This document shows, piece after piece, positions 37,287 through 47,325 of a stretch of DNA of 64,000 nt. Under the pieces are notes generated by a model that saw only the letters and a list, made by a program, of their open reading frames with translations, did not search any database and was not told the DNA's origin. Position numbers and translations under genes: made by a program. Source of the stretch: Yoonia sp. F2084L (lineage in GTDB: Bacteria > Pseudomonadota > Alphaproteobacteria > Rhodobacterales > Rhodobacteraceae); the NCBI RefSeq assembly GCF_023015625.1, contig NZ_JALKAH010000005.1, forward strand, positions 553,913-617,912, written 5' to 3'. Each line of letters starts with the position of its first letter. Position 1 is the first letter of the stretch.

Positions 37287-38372
37287 CTAGTCGAGCCAGC
37301 CTTTGAGGTTCTTGTCGATAATCCCGGACAGCGCATCAATATGTGCCGGATCATCATTCAGGCATGGGATGTATGTAAAGTGCTCTCCGCCTGCTTCTTC
37401 GAAGCTTTCCTTGATCTCTTCGTTGATCTCTTCAAGCGTTTCGATGCAGTCAGCGGAAAAGGCAGGCGCGCAAATGGCGATGTTTTTTACGCCTTCTTCC
37501 TTTGCCAGCTTTGCAACTTCTTCGACTGTGTAGGGTTTGAGCCACTCTTCGGGCCCAAACAATGATTGGAATGTGGTCACGATCTGTGTGTCGTCCCAGC
37601 CCAAACGCTCTTTTAGCAGACGCGTCGTTTTCTGGCATTGGCAGTGATACGGGTCACCTTCGCGCAAATACCGTTCGGGCACACCGTGGTACGAACAAAT
37701 GAGTTTTTCCGGCTTGGTCTCTGCTGCGGCATAGGTCTTTTCGATAGATTGGGCCAAAGCTTCGATATACGCTGGTTCCTCGAAATATGGGTCAACGATA
37801 CGCGCTGTTGGCTGCCATTTTTCTTTCATTAACGCGCGGAAGAATTGGTCATTTGCGGTCGCCGATGTGGCCCCGGCGTAATGCGGATAAAGTGGGAAAA
37901 ACAGGATTTTTGTACATCCGTCTTCGACCATTTCGCGTACTTTGGATTTCGTGGATGGGTTGCCATAGCGCATACAGAAATCGACGCGCACATCATCGCC
38001 ATAACGCGCGACCATCTGCGCTTTGATCGCGGCGGTCTGCTTTTTGGTGATGGTCAGCAGTGGGCTTTCGTCGTCTTCCTCGTTCCAGATCGACTTGTAG
38101 GCTGCACCAGAGGAAAAAGGCCGTTTGGTCAGGATGATCAGCTGCAACAAGGGCTGCCAAATCCAAGCAGAGTAATCGACGACCCGCTTGTCCGACAAAA
38201 ATTCATTCAGATACCGCCGCATGGACCAGTAATCGGTGCCGTCGGGTGTTCCAAGGTTGGCAACCAGAATACCCACCCGCGCAGGTTTAACTGCCGGGTG
38301 ATCGGGTTGCGCATGCATCGGGCATGTGGCTGGGCGTGCTTCGCCTTGGCTTTGTGCATCGAACATTTTCAT
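37287..38372 (-). CDS. hemH: Ferrochelatase
   Basis: The 361-residue protein has VGILVANLGTPDGTDYWSMR at the start of the domain and the catalytic HGVPERYL with its histidine. YHCQCQKTTRLL and the late metal-binding GVKNIAICAPAFSADCIETL region follow. It inserts Fe2+ into protoporphyrin IX, the last step of heme synthesis, at the inner membrane. It pairs functionally with hemJ at 3.3 kb and the heme chaperone hemW at 10.6 kb. Confidence 0.94.
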   Translation of the reverse strand: MKMFDAQSQGEARPATCPMHAQPDHPAVKPARVGILVANLGTPDGTDYWSMRRYLNEFLSDKRVVDYSAWIWQPLLQLIILTKRPFSSGAAYKSIWNEEDDESPLLTITKKQTAAIKAQMVARYGDDVRVDFCMRYGNPSTKSKVREMVEDGCTKILFFPLYPHYAGATSATANDQFFRALMKEKWQPTARIVDPYFEEPAYIEALAQSIEKTYAAAETKPEKLICSYHGVPERYLREGDPYHCQCQKTTRLLKERLGWDDTQIVTTFQSLFGPEEWLKPYTVEEVAKLAKEEGVKNIAICAPAFSADCIETLEEINEEIKESFEEAGGEHFTYIPCLNDDPAHIDALSGIIDKNLKGWLD

Positions 38373-38424
38373 TGCCCCTTAGGTAGCGCGATTTTTGCAG
38401 TAGTTAAATGGGATACGCGCGACG

Positions 38425-39249
38425 TCAATCATTGGACCTATCTAAAGGGCTTTCAATTGTGCCCAAAGCGTCAGCCAGCCGCGTTTTTGCGCTTCCGGGT
38501 CGCAAAGGTTGCGGTTGGTTTTCCGCCGGTGCCCATCCGGTCAGCGTTATGATCTCAAAAGTCGCATCAACGCGATTGTCGGTGTTGCGGAAGTTATCGG
38601 CATAGATACAGGCCGCCTCGGTCAGCACGTTTCGACGCGTTGCGTGTTTCATGCGACCGGTTAATGCATTGTTTTCACCCATCTTGCGCAGGTCATGCAT
38701 GAGGTGGAAGGCGTTGACATAGCTGGCCGTCAGCGGCGTGCTGTCCGCCACGGGTAATGCAAAGCCTGCCCGTTGCAATAACGCCCCCAGATCGCGGATT
38801 TCACCCATCGGGGCGATGCGGGGCGACAGACCGCCCGTGATATTCGCTTCGGCCTCTGCCAATGACGCGCGCAATTCATGCAGCGTTTGCCCGCCCAAGA
38901 AGGTGCACAGTAACAGGCCATCAGGTTTCAGCGCGTGGCGCGTCTGGACCAATTGGCCAACAGGGTCATTCGCCCAATGCAGGCACATTATGTGCAGGAC
39001 CAGGTCGTGCGCTTGCGGTTTCAGATCAAGCGTCTCTTCGTCCGATACGATTGTGGCCTCTGGGTACCGTTTGGCCCAAAAAGCGGGAAACCCTGTCACA
39101 ATCGCCATCGACGTAAAGTTTCTGTTAACCTCGTTCAGTCTCTCTTGCAGTTCATTGGCCGCCTGCTCGTGCAAGAACAATGCGTCAGGTTCGGCGCGGG
39201 CGCGATTGCGCCTCAATGCGGCGCGGTCGGTCAGTTGGGGCATATCCAT
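38425..39249 (-). CDS. SAM-dependent methyltransferase-fold protein (BioC/NDUFAF5-like)
   Basis: The 274-residue protein starts LTDRAALRRNRARAEPDALF and has a Rossmann-like core with DLVLHIMCLHWANDPVGQL and LKPDGLLLCTFLGGQTLHEL. This matches the NDUFAF5-type family found beside comF in alphaproteobacteria. The human member hydroxylates an arginine of a complex I subunit; BioC relatives methylate malonyl-ACP in biotin synthesis. The usual glycine-rich SAM motif is weak, which fits NDUFAF5 better. It is divergent from comF across 23 bases. Confidence 0.7.
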   Translation of the reverse strand: MDMPQLTDRAALRRNRARAEPDALFLHEQAANELQERLNEVNRNFTSMAIVTGFPAFWAKRYPEATIVSDEETLDLKPQAHDLVLHIMCLHWANDPVGQLVQTRHALKPDGLLLCTFLGGQTLHELRASLAEAEANITGGLSPRIAPMGEIRDLGALLQRAGFALPVADSTPLTASYVNAFHLMHDLRKMGENNALTGRMKHATRRNVLTEAACIYADNFRNTDNRVDATFEIITLTGWAPAENQPQPLRPGSAKTRLADALGTIESPLDRSND

Positions 39250-39272
39250 GCTGGGTCATTTAGGGTGCATTC

Positions 39273-39995
39273 ATGCGGTTGCAAAGCGTCATTCGGGCAA
39301 TTTATCCATCGCAATGCGTGGCCTGTGATGCCCAGACCGAGGATGACTTTGGGCTTTGCGCGGCATGCTGGCGTGAAACGCAGTTTATCGGGGGTCTGAT
39401 CTGCGACACTTGCGGCACACCTTTGCCCGGTGAGGATCACGGCGAAGTGGTGCAATGCGATGACTGTATGACCATCGCAAGGCCGTGGGAAAAGGGGCGC
39501 GCAGTGCTCGCCTATTCCGGGGTCGGGCGACGTTTGGTCTTGGGTTTGAAACATGGTGACCGCACTGATCTGGCACCGCCTGCGGCCCGATGGATGGCGC
39601 AGAAAATAGCAAATTGGGCAAGAACAGACACTGTTTTGGTGCCTGTCCCGCTGCATTGGGTCCGCTTGGTGCGACGACGTTACAACCAGTCGGCGTTGCT
39701 GGCGCAAGAACTTGCAAAAGTCATGGATTTGCCGATCTGTGTTGACGCGCTGCTGCGTCCCAAAAAGACGAATCCGTTGGAAGGGCACAATCGCAATGCC
39801 CGTTTCGCAGAGCTTGCGGGTGCCGTCGTGCCAAACTCCAAACGTGCGACTGAACTGGCAGGTAAATCTGTGATTTTGGTTGACGACGTGATGACCTCGG
39901 GCGCGACCTTGGCCGCCAGCGCCGAGGCGGCCAAGGCTGCTGGTGCCACAAACGTGTCGATTGTTACACTGGCAAGAGTGGTCAAAGATACCTAG
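39273..39995 (+). CDS. ComF-family phosphoribosyltransferase-like protein
   Basis: The 240-residue protein has an N-terminal cysteine-rich zinc region (CVACDAQ, CAACW, CDTCG, CDDC) and a C-terminal phosphoribosyltransferase domain with VILVDDVMTSGATL. ComF takes part in DNA uptake in naturally competent bacteria and may help PriA-linked DNA handling. The comF-glutaredoxin-nitrilase row is typical of alphaproteobacteria. Confidence 0.85.
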   Translation: MRLQSVIRAIYPSQCVACDAQTEDDFGLCAACWRETQFIGGLICDTCGTPLPGEDHGEVVQCDDCMTIARPWEKGRAVLAYSGVGRRLVLGLKHGDRTDLAPPAARWMAQKIANWARTDTVLVPVPLHWVRLVRRRYNQSALLAQELAKVMDLPICVDALLRPKKTNPLEGHNRNARFAELAGAVVPNSKRATELAGKSVILVDDVMTSGATLAASAEAAKAAGATNVSIVTLARVVKDT

Positions 39996-40028
39996 ATCAG
40001 AGGCGAAACTGATCTAAGGACCATAACG

Positions 40029-40286
40029 ATGGCAACTGTTGAGATTTACACGAAACCGACCTGTGGGTTTTGCCACATGGCCAAGCGCTTGCTGAACTCC
40101 AAAGGTATCAGCTTTGCAGAGGTCAACATCTCTGCCCAGCCAGAGCGCCGCGCCGAGATGATTCAGCGTGCCAATGGCGGCAGTACGGTCCCGCAGATTT
40201 TCGTTGACGGCACCCATGTGGGTGGCTGTGACGATCTGATGGCATTGGAGCGCGGCGGCAAATTGGACGCGCTTCTTGCGGCATGA
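40029..40286 (+). CDS. grxC: Glutaredoxin 3
   Basis: The 85-residue protein has the active site TCGFC (Cys12 and Cys15), then the glutathione-binding GGSTVPQIFVDGTHVGGCDD. It reduces disulfides with glutathione in the cytosol. It overlaps the next gene by 4 bases. Confidence 0.93.
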   Translation: MATVEIYTKPTCGFCHMAKRLLNSKGISFAEVNISAQPERRAEMIQRANGGSTVPQIFVDGTHVGGCDDLMALERGGKLDALLAA

Positions 40287-41113
40287 AGGCCGCGCTGCTT
40301 CAGCTTAATTCGGGTGATGATCCGGTGGCGAACCTGCCCCGGACCGTTGATCTTATTGCTGAAGCGGCCGGTAAGGGTGCTGGGTTTGTCCTGACACCCG
40401 AAGTGACGAACTGTGTGTCGCAGGATCGTGGACAACAGGCGCGGGTGCTGCAGCATGAGGGTGACGATGTGACCCTAAAAGGGCTGCGAGAGGCCGCAAT
40501 TCGGCATGGCATCTGGCTGTCGATCGGGTCGCTGGCGGTGAAAACGGCTGATCCTGACGGTCGCTTTGCCAATCGCTCGTTCCTGATTGATCCGGCCGGT
40601 CAGATCGTGGCGCGCTATGACAAGATCCATATGTTTGATGTCACGGTGTCGGATACTGAAACCTACCGCGAATCTGCTGGGTATCGCCCCGGTGAACAGG
40701 CCGTTGTTGCGGACACGCCCTTTGCGAAAATTGGCCTAAGCATCTGTTATGATGTCAGATTCGCTTATCTTTACCGCGCGCTTGCACAAGCAGGGGCCGA
40801 GGTTCTGGTGATCCCATCTGCCTTTTCCCCCGTGACGGGTGCTGCGCATTGGGAACCCTTGTTGCGGGCCCGCGCGATTGAAACGGGATCATACGTGCTG
40901 GCCGCCGCCCAGACCGGGACACATGCGACAAAGGCAGGCAAACCGCGCCAAACATATGGGCATAGTATGGTGATTTCGCCGTGGGGCGAGGTTTTGGCGG
41001 ATTTAGGTACCGAACCAGGCACTGCACTGGTTGATCTTGACCTAGGGGAAGTGGCACAAAGCCGCAAACGTATCGCGGCACTTAGCCATGATCGTCCTTT
41101 TGAAGGCCCTTGA
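40283..41113 (+). CDS. Carbon-nitrogen hydrolase (Nit1-like amidase)
   Basis: The 276-residue protein has the nitrilase-family triad: Glu in VLTPEVTNCV, Lys in ARYDKIHMFDV and Cys in IGLSICYDVRFAYLYRAL. The Nit1 group hydrolyses deaminated glutathione, and the adjacent glutaredoxin gene fits a glutathione-linked role, though other amides are possible. It overlaps grxC and the MarR gene by 4 bases each. Confidence 0.85.
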   Translation: MKAALLQLNSGDDPVANLPRTVDLIAEAAGKGAGFVLTPEVTNCVSQDRGQQARVLQHEGDDVTLKGLREAAIRHGIWLSIGSLAVKTADPDGRFANRSFLIDPAGQIVARYDKIHMFDVTVSDTETYRESAGYRPGEQAVVADTPFAKIGLSICYDVRFAYLYRALAQAGAEVLVIPSAFSPVTGAAHWEPLLRARAIETGSYVLAAAQTGTHATKAGKPRQTYGHSMVISPWGEVLADLGTEPGTALVDLDLGEVAQSRKRIAALSHDRPFEGP

Positions 41114-41556
41114 TGTCAGAAGCCGCCAATAATCTTGCCGTATCGCTGTTTAGCGAAATCCTTGCCGTGGACCAGCTGGCGCGGGCCAGCGTGGCGCGCG
41201 TTTTGCCCAAAGGCATGGAGCTGTCGCATTTTTCGGTGTTGAATCATCTGGCACATGCGGGTGTGGAACGATCACCTGCCCAATTGGCCAAGACATTCCA
41301 CCTGACCCGTGGGGCAATGACAAACACGCTACATAAACTCGAATGGGCCGGTTGGGTGCATGTTCGCCCTGACTGGGATGATGCCCGGCGCAAAATGGTC
41401 GCGATCAGCCCATCTGGGCAGTCAGCCCGCGACGCCGCACTTGCAGCAATTGCACCCGTGATTGCGGATGTTGTGCGTAAAGTGGGCGAGGACCGGGCCA
41501 AGGCTGTGCTGCCAGTTCTGCGCGAGATGCGGCTGAAACTGAGTCAGATTGATTAA
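41110..41556 (+). CDS. MarR-family transcriptional regulator
   Basis: The 148-residue protein has the MarR winged helix ([20 protein letters not shown], then [20 protein letters not shown] and the wing [16 protein letters not shown]). It probably controls genes linked to stress or aromatic compounds, but no target site is seen near it. It ends the comF-grxC-nit-marR row and converges on ubiG with a 4-base overlap. Confidence 0.85.
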   Translation: MMSEAANNLAVSLFSEILAVDQLARASVARVLPKGMELSHFSVLNHLAHAGVERSPAQLAKTFHLTRGAMTNTLHKLEWAGWVHVRPDWDDARRKMVAISPSGQSARDAALAAIAPVIADVVRKVGEDRAKAVLPVLREMRLKLSQID

Positions 41557-42296
41557 GCGGGCTTGGTTGCTGCGGTCACATAGTTCACTGACAGGTCCCG
41601 ATCTGAAATGGACCACGTGAATTTCGCAAAGTTGAAGACGAAACCTTTGCGATCCACCGGCGTCATGCCTGCCTTTTCGATTAATCCGAACAGCTCATCC
41701 GGGGTGATGAACTTGTTCCATTCATGTGTGCCCTTTGGCAGCCAGCGCATGACGTATTCCGCCCCGACAATCGCCATCGCAAAGGATTTTGGATTGCGGT
41801 TGATGGTTGAGCAGATGTGGATAGCACCCGGTTTCATCAATTGCTGACATGCCGTCAGATACCCCTGCGGGTCCGCCACATGTTCAACCACTTCCATGTT
41901 GAGGACCGCATCAAACTGTTCGCCTGCTTCGGCCATCGCTTCGGCTGTGGTGTGGCGATAGTCGATCTCCAGCCCGGACTGTTCCGCATGGATTTTGGCC
42001 ACCGGAATGTTCCGCTCTGCCGCGTCTGCACCGACGACTGTCGCCCCAAGCCGCGCCATGGGTTCGCACAGCAACCCGCCCCCGCAGCCGATATCAAGGA
42101 TACGCAGCCCTTTGAACGGCTCGGGCTGGTCTAGGTCGCGTCCAAACTCAGCGGCGATCTGGCTGGTGATATAGTCCAGACGCACCGGATTCATCATATG
42201 CAGCGGTTTAAACTTGCCTTTCAGGTCCCACCACTCGGCTGCCATCGCCTCAAACTTGGCGATTTCGCCTGGGTCTACTGTGTTCGTTGCCGACAT
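41553..42296 (-). CDS. ubiG: Ubiquinone biosynthesis O-methyltransferase UbiG
   Basis: From the ATG at 42296 the protein is 247 residues. It has [20 protein letters not shown] and the SAM motif [20 protein letters not shown]. UbiG performs both O-methylations of ubiquinone synthesis. The ATG at 42302 is too close to the GGAG ribosome-binding site, whereas 42296 lies 8 bases from it. The divergent pip gene is next. Confidence 0.93.
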   Translation of the reverse strand: MSATNTVDPGEIAKFEAMAAEWWDLKGKFKPLHMMNPVRLDYITSQIAAEFGRDLDQPEPFKGLRILDIGCGGGLLCEPMARLGATVVGADAAERNIPVAKIHAEQSGLEIDYRHTTAEAMAEAGEQFDAVLNMEVVEHVADPQGYLTACQQLMKPGAIHICSTINRNPKSFAMAIVGAEYVMRWLPKGTHEWNKFITPDELFGLIEKAGMTPVDRKGFVFNFAKFTWSISDRDLSVNYVTAATKPA

Positions 42297-42349
42297 TTTC
42301 ATCGCTCCGTATTATGGTCAGTGCGTTCAACACGCGATATAGGATGGTT

Positions 42350-43345
42350 ATGGACAAAGTCGTAGGACAAAAGCGCCCAGGTGCACATCTTTACCCGCCC
42401 GTTGATCCCTATGATCAACGCATGCTTGAGGTGGGCGATGGGCATCGCATCTATATGGAGCAATGCGGTAACCCTGATGGGATTCCTGTCATCGTCCTGC
42501 ATGGTGGTCCCGGTGGCGGGTGCAGCCCGGCGATGCGGCGTTACTTTGATCCCACTGTCTTTCGCATCATCCTGTTTGATCAGCGCGGCTGTGGCCGGTC
42601 GCGCCCCCATGCCAGTGTCGAGGCGAATACGACATGGCATTTGGTGGCGGATATTGAACTGATCCGTGAAACGCTGGGTATTGGCCGTTGGATCGTTTTT
42701 GGAGGGTCATGGGGGGCGACGCTGGCGTTGATCTATGCACAGGCCCATCCTGATCGGGCTGCTGCACTGACATTGCGCGGTGTATTCCTGATGACCAAGC
42801 CGGAACTAGATTGGTTTTATGGTGGTGGTGCGGGAAAGTTCTGGCCTGATTTGTGGGACCGTTTTGCCAATATGATCCCAGAGGATGAGCATGATGACTT
42901 TATCGCCGCCTATCATCGCCGCCTGTTTTCAGCCGATCGTGCGCTAGAGGTGCGGTTCGCGCGCGCTTGGGCATCATGGGAAAACGCGCTGGCCTCGATT
43001 GATAGTGACGGTGTGACAGGGGACAGCCCCGCCGATTATGCCCGTGCGTTTGCCCGGCTTGAGAACCACTATTTCTATAACGCCGGTTTTCTGTCTGAGG
43101 ATCAGCAGATTTTGCATCCCGATCAGATGGCAAAGATCGCTGATGTACCCGGTGTGATTGTTCAAGGGCGCTACGACATGATTTGCCCGCCGGTTTCGGC
43201 GCACAGGCTGTCAGAAAACTGGCCAAAATCCAGGCTAACTTTCATCGGTCGTGCTGGTCATGCGCTGTCTGAACCCGGTATCAGTGCAGAACTTGTGCGC
43301 ACAATGGACATGATGGGCGCGCAGCGGCATTCCTTGGGGCTTTAG
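42350..43345 (+). CDS. pip: Proline iminopeptidase
   Basis: From the ATG at 42350, with AGGA 6 bases upstream, the protein is 331 residues. The alpha/beta-hydrolase features are LHGGPGGGCSPAMRRYFDP (oxyanion region), FDQRGCGRSRPHA and the nucleophile GGSWGATLALIYA. The late Asp (GRYDMICP) and His (GRAGHALSEPG) complete the triad. It releases N-terminal proline from peptides. The downstream peptide ABC importer may supply substrates. Confidence 0.9.
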   Translation: MDKVVGQKRPGAHLYPPVDPYDQRMLEVGDGHRIYMEQCGNPDGIPVIVLHGGPGGGCSPAMRRYFDPTVFRIILFDQRGCGRSRPHASVEANTTWHLVADIELIRETLGIGRWIVFGGSWGATLALIYAQAHPDRAAALTLRGVFLMTKPELDWFYGGGAGKFWPDLWDRFANMIPEDEHDDFIAAYHRRLFSADRALEVRFARAWASWENALASIDSDGVTGDSPADYARAFARLENHYFYNAGFLSEDQQILHPDQMAKIADVPGVIVQGRYDMICPPVSAHRLSENWPKSRLTFIGRAGHALSEPGISAELVRTMDMMGAQRHSLGL

Positions 43346-43406
43346 GGTTTACTACTGAAATTAAGCCGTTAAGCTTCAGCCAATAGCTACCGGGGAAAGC
43401 TAAGTT

Positions 43407-44399
43407 TTGGGCAATGTCCTAACGATTATTCTACAGCGCCTTGCGCTTGGCCTGCTGACATTGCTGATTGTGTCGATTGTAATCTTCGTTGCGGTCAACC
43501 TGTTACCCGGTAATTTTGCTGAAGCGATTTTGGGTCAAGGCGCAACTCCAGACGCGATTGCATCTATTGAGCGTGACCTTGGCCTCGATCAGCCGCTGGT
43601 CACCCGCTATTTCCAATGGCTGGGGGGCGTTTTGCGCGGTGACTTGGGCACCAGCTTTGCCCAAGCCAACTTTGCCAGCTTTAGTGGGACGACATCCGGC
43701 GCCACAACCATTGCCGAACAAATTGCACCCCGATTTGGCAACACGATGTTTCTGGCGATGATCACCGCGGCGATCGCTGTTCCCTTCTCAATCATCCTTG
43801 GCATTCTGGCCGCACTTTACCGCAATACAGTGTTTGACCGTGCGACGAACATCTTCACGCTGACATCAATTTCCAGCCCAGAGTTCTTTCTGGCCTACAT
43901 CCTGATCCTGTTCCTTGCGGTTCTGAACCCGATCTTTCCGTCCTTGTCGAATATCTTTGAGGGGATGCCTTTCAGCGAACGGGTGGAGAAATCAATGTTG
44001 CCTGCGCTGACGCTGACCTTGGTCGTGACAGCCCATATGATGCGCATGACCCGCGCCGCCATCATTAACTTGCTGGCCTCACCTTATATCGAGATGGCGC
44101 GCCTGAAGGGTTTGTCGCCCATGCGCGTCATCGTCAAGCATGCGCTGCCCAACGCGCTGGCCCCGATCATCAACGTGATTGCATTGAACCTAGCATACCT
44201 GATCACCGGCGTTGTCGTGGTTGAGGTGGTGTTCGTTTACCCGGGCATTGGTCAGCTCTTCGTCGATAGTGTGAAGATCCGCGACATCCCGGTTGTGCAG
44301 GCCTGCTGCCTGATCTTTGCGACAGCCTTTATCCTTTTGAACCTGACAGCCGACATCATGTCGATCCTGTCCAACCCACGTCTGAGGCATCCGAAATGA
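43407..44399 (+). CDS. Peptide-type ABC transporter permease (DppB/OppB family)
   Basis: The 330-residue protein has six hydrophobic helices and the permease EAA motif near IEMARLKGLSPMRVIVKHAL. The start is a TTG at 43407 with GGGGAAAG upstream; an ATG at 43414 is out of frame. It forms the inner-membrane channel with the next gene, which overlaps by 4 bases. Substrates of such importers include oligopeptides, dipeptides, nickel or opines. Confidence 0.87.
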   Translation: MGNVLTIILQRLALGLLTLLIVSIVIFVAVNLLPGNFAEAILGQGATPDAIASIERDLGLDQPLVTRYFQWLGGVLRGDLGTSFAQANFASFSGTTSGATTIAEQIAPRFGNTMFLAMITAAIAVPFSIILGILAALYRNTVFDRATNIFTLTSISSPEFFLAYILILFLAVLNPIFPSLSNIFEGMPFSERVEKSMLPALTLTLVVTAHMMRMTRAAIINLLASPYIEMARLKGLSPMRVIVKHALPNALAPIINVIALNLAYLITGVVVVEVVFVYPGIGQLFVDSVKIRDIPVVQACCLIFATAFILLNLTADIMSILSNPRLRHPK

Positions 44400-45604
44400 T
44401 GTGGTATTGGTACTTAGCTGTTCTCGTCGGAATGTGTGGGCTGGCATGGCTTTTCCGATGGAAGGGTCAGCAAATGGACTGGTCGGAGTTCAACAATAAG
44501 TTTCGCGATATGCCGTATAGCGTGGCTTTCGGGTATGTATTGGGCTTAGCAATACTCTTGTGGCTTTATTGGGCTTACTTTCAAGGTCACAGTCTTCATC
44601 AGGAGACAGCCAACAAGTTCTTCTTTCTGCGCATCGCGATTGAGGGCTTCATCATCTTCGCCATAGCTGCGTGGGTGTTTCGCCTGTTTGGACGAAACGT
44701 CGGCACCGCAGGGACCAAGAAACTGTTCCGTTCCATGCCGCTGACGGCATCATTTGGCATCCTGACGATCCTGATCTACGCGATCTTTGCGATTTTCGCG
44801 GGTGCCATCGCTCCTTATGGGCAAGAGTCTATTATCCCCGGTGTTGCGGCGAACATTATTCCCGGTGGTGACCCGGAGCTGGGCGGGAACCCTGATTTTC
44901 CTCTTGGGACCGACCAGATCGGTCGCGATATCCTGAGCCGCCTGATTTACGGTGCGCAGAACACTGTGGGCATTGCTTTTGCGACGACTGTCTTGGCCTT
45001 CCTGTTGGGCGGTACATTTGGCTTCTTGGCTGCGACATTGGGTGGTTGGCTGGACCAGTTGTTGTCGCGCGCCGTTGATGTGCTGATGGCCATTCCGTCC
45101 CTTATTTTTGCGTTGCTCTTGATGACCATCGCAAGCGTTTGGGCGCCGCAGCTTGGTATTCCGCTGACTGTCTTCATGGTCGTGATCATCGCCGTGATCG
45201 ACAGCACACGCGTTTATCGTCTGGCCCGTGCCGTCGGTCAGAATATCGTTGTGATGGATTACATCGAAGCAGCCAAGCTGCGCGGTGAAGGTCTTGGCTA
45301 CCTCGTTTTCAAAGAAATCCTACCCAACGCGACGGCGCCTTTGCTGGCCGAGTTCGGTCTGCGCTTTTGCTTTGTCTTCCTGACAATTGCAGCCTTGTCG
45401 TTCCTGGGCGTGGGTATCCAGCCGCCCTTGGCTGATTGGGGTACGATGGTCCGCGACCTTGGCGGTTTTGTAAACTTTGCGCAATTTGCGCCGATGGCTG
45501 CGACAGCACCATTGTTGGCTGCTGGCGCTATCGCATTGCTGACTGTCGCTGTGAATTTCGTCGTCGACTGGATGCTGCAAAAATCATCAGGGCTGAAAGA
45601 ATGA
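44396..45604 (+). CDS. Peptide-type ABC transporter permease (DppC/OppC family)
   Basis: The 402-residue protein is longer than usual (about 300) because of an N-terminal extension of about 110 residues with extra hydrophobic helices (WYLAVLVGMCGLAWLFRWKG). The core has FPLGTDQIGRDILSRLIYGA, the OppC signature, and the EAA loop MDYIEAAKLRGEGLGYLVFK. It overlaps both neighbours by 4 bases. Confidence 0.87.
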   Translation: MMWYWYLAVLVGMCGLAWLFRWKGQQMDWSEFNNKFRDMPYSVAFGYVLGLAILLWLYWAYFQGHSLHQETANKFFFLRIAIEGFIIFAIAAWVFRLFGRNVGTAGTKKLFRSMPLTASFGILTILIYAIFAIFAGAIAPYGQESIIPGVAANIIPGGDPELGGNPDFPLGTDQIGRDILSRLIYGAQNTVGIAFATTVLAFLLGGTFGFLAATLGGWLDQLLSRAVDVLMAIPSLIFALLLMTIASVWAPQLGIPLTVFMVVIIAVIDSTRVYRLARAVGQNIVVMDYIEAAKLRGEGLGYLVFKEILPNATAPLLAEFGLRFCFVFLTIAALSFLGVGIQPPLADWGTMVRDLGGFVNFAQFAPMAATAPLLAAGAIALLTVAVNFVVDWMLQKSSGLKE

Positions 45605-47250
45605 GCGAAGAACCACTCGTCAAAATGCGTGATGTCTGGCTTGAGGGCCGCAGTGATGAGACATGGAATCCGATTATCAATGGTGTTGATCTAACATTGG
45701 CGAAAGGTGAGGTGCTTGGCCTGATTGGTGAATCCGGCGCAGGCAAATCCACACTTGGTCTGGCGGCGATGGGATACACCCGTGATGGTGTGCGCATCAG
45801 CAAGGGGTCCGTTGAATTCGACGGGATTGACCTGCTGACTGCTTCGGCAGCCGTAAAGCGCGAGCTGTTGGGCAAGCGGATCGCCTATGTCGCGCAATCT
45901 GCGGCGGCCAGTTTCAATCCTGCACATCAGTTGATGGATCAGCATGTTGAAGGCCCGGTGCAGCATGGTGTGATGGGGCGTGGTGAAAGCGAAGAAGACG
46001 GGATGGAGCTTTATCGCAAGCTGCGCCTGCCTAATCCCGATGAGATCGGTTTTCGGTATCCGCATCAGGTCTCTGGTGGTCAGTTGCAACGTTGCATGAC
46101 CGCGATGGCGATGTCCTGCCGTCCTGACCTGATTATCTTTGACGAACCCACAACTGCATTGGATGTGACCACACAGATCGAAGTGCTCGCCTCAATCCGT
46201 GACATCGTTGAACAGTTCAATACGGCCGCGATTTACATCACGCATGATCTGGCCGTTGTGGCGCAGATGGCTGACCGCATCAAAGTGCTGCTGAAGGGGG
46301 ATGAGGTTGAAACGGCCGATACCCGCACGATGCTGTCCGCCCCGACACAGGAATATACCAAATCGCTTTGGGCTGTGCGCAGCTTTGAACGACCGTTGAA
46401 ACCCGCAGTGCAGACCGGCTCGACCCCGGTGATTAGCGTGCAGAATGTTGATGCGTCTTACGGCACGGTGCCTGTTTTGTATGACGTCAGCTTTGACCTT
46501 CACGCCGGCCGTACCGTCGCCGTTGTGGGCGAAAGCGGATCGGGCAAATCCACGACCGCGCGCTGCATTACCGGTTTGTTGCCGCCCAAAGCAGGACAAA
46601 TCATGCTGGATGGCCAGGCTTTGCCTGCTGACTATCGCAAACGCAGCAAAGACCAGCTGCGACAGGTGCAGATGATCTATCAGATGGCCGATACCGCGCT
46701 GAACCCGCGTATGTCGATCGGTCAGATCATTGCGCGCCCGGTTGAGTTTTATCTGGGCCTGAAAGGTGCTGAAAAGCGCAGACGCGTAGATGCCTTGCTT
46801 GAACAGATCGAGCTTGAGCCATCGCAGTATTATCATCGCCTGCCATCCGAGTTGTCAGGCGGGCAGAAGCAACGCATTGGTATAGCACGCGCTTTGGCGG
46901 CGGAGCCAAAGTTTATCATTTGTGATGAGGTCACATCGGCTCTTGATCAATTGGTGGCCGAAGGGATTCTGCGACTTTTGGCGCGCTTGCAGGACGAGCT
47001 GTCGCTTACCTATATGTTCATTACCCACGATCTTGCGACGGTCAAAGCCATCGCAGATGAGGTGGTGGTGATGAAGGACGGACGGGTTGTGGAACAGGGA
47101 CCAAAACAGGAAATGTTTACCCCGCCCCATCACGCCTACACCGACCTTTTGCTGTCTTCAGTCCCGGAAATGGACCCGGATTGGCTGACAAATCTACTGA
47201 CGGAACGCGGAGTTGATAACATCGGCGATGCCGCTGTTGATAAGATGTAA
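45601..47250 (+). CDS. Peptide-type ABC transporter ATPase, two fused nucleotide-binding domains
   Basis: From the ATG at 45601 the protein is 549 residues and holds two ATPase domains. The first has GESGAGKST, VSGGQLQRCMTAMAMSCRPD and IIFDEPTTALD. The second has GESGSGKSTTARC, LSGGQKQRIGIARALAA and FIICDEVTSALDQ. It replaces the separate DppD and DppF subunits. Note that the second signature is followed by Cys-Asp-Glu. The longer open frame upstream overlaps the permease and is not used. Confidence 0.9.
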   Translation: MSEEPLVKMRDVWLEGRSDETWNPIINGVDLTLAKGEVLGLIGESGAGKSTLGLAAMGYTRDGVRISKGSVEFDGIDLLTASAAVKRELLGKRIAYVAQSAAASFNPAHQLMDQHVEGPVQHGVMGRGESEEDGMELYRKLRLPNPDEIGFRYPHQVSGGQLQRCMTAMAMSCRPDLIIFDEPTTALDVTTQIEVLASIRDIVEQFNTAAIYITHDLAVVAQMADRIKVLLKGDEVETADTRTMLSAPTQEYTKSLWAVRSFERPLKPAVQTGSTPVISVQNVDASYGTVPVLYDVSFDLHAGRTVAVVGESGSGKSTTARCITGLLPPKAGQIMLDGQALPADYRKRSKDQLRQVQMIYQMADTALNPRMSIGQIIARPVEFYLGLKGAEKRRRVDALLEQIELEPSQYYHRLPSELSGGQKQRIGIARALAAEPKFIICDEVTSALDQLVAEGILRLLARLQDELSLTYMFITHDLATVKAIADEVVVMKDGRVVEQGPKQEMFTPPHHAYTDLLLSSVPEMDPDWLTNLLTERGVDNIGDAAVDKM

Positions 47251-47325
47251 CACGAATCATTCACGCAAGTGATGACGCAATCGGGCGCATGGACGCCTGA
47301 ACCAACAACTAGGGAGAACGAAAAT

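Noticed and set aside
43355..43379. Imperfect hairpin CTGAA...TTCAG between pip and the ABC importer
   Set aside because: It has bulges and no T-tract, so it was not called a terminator.
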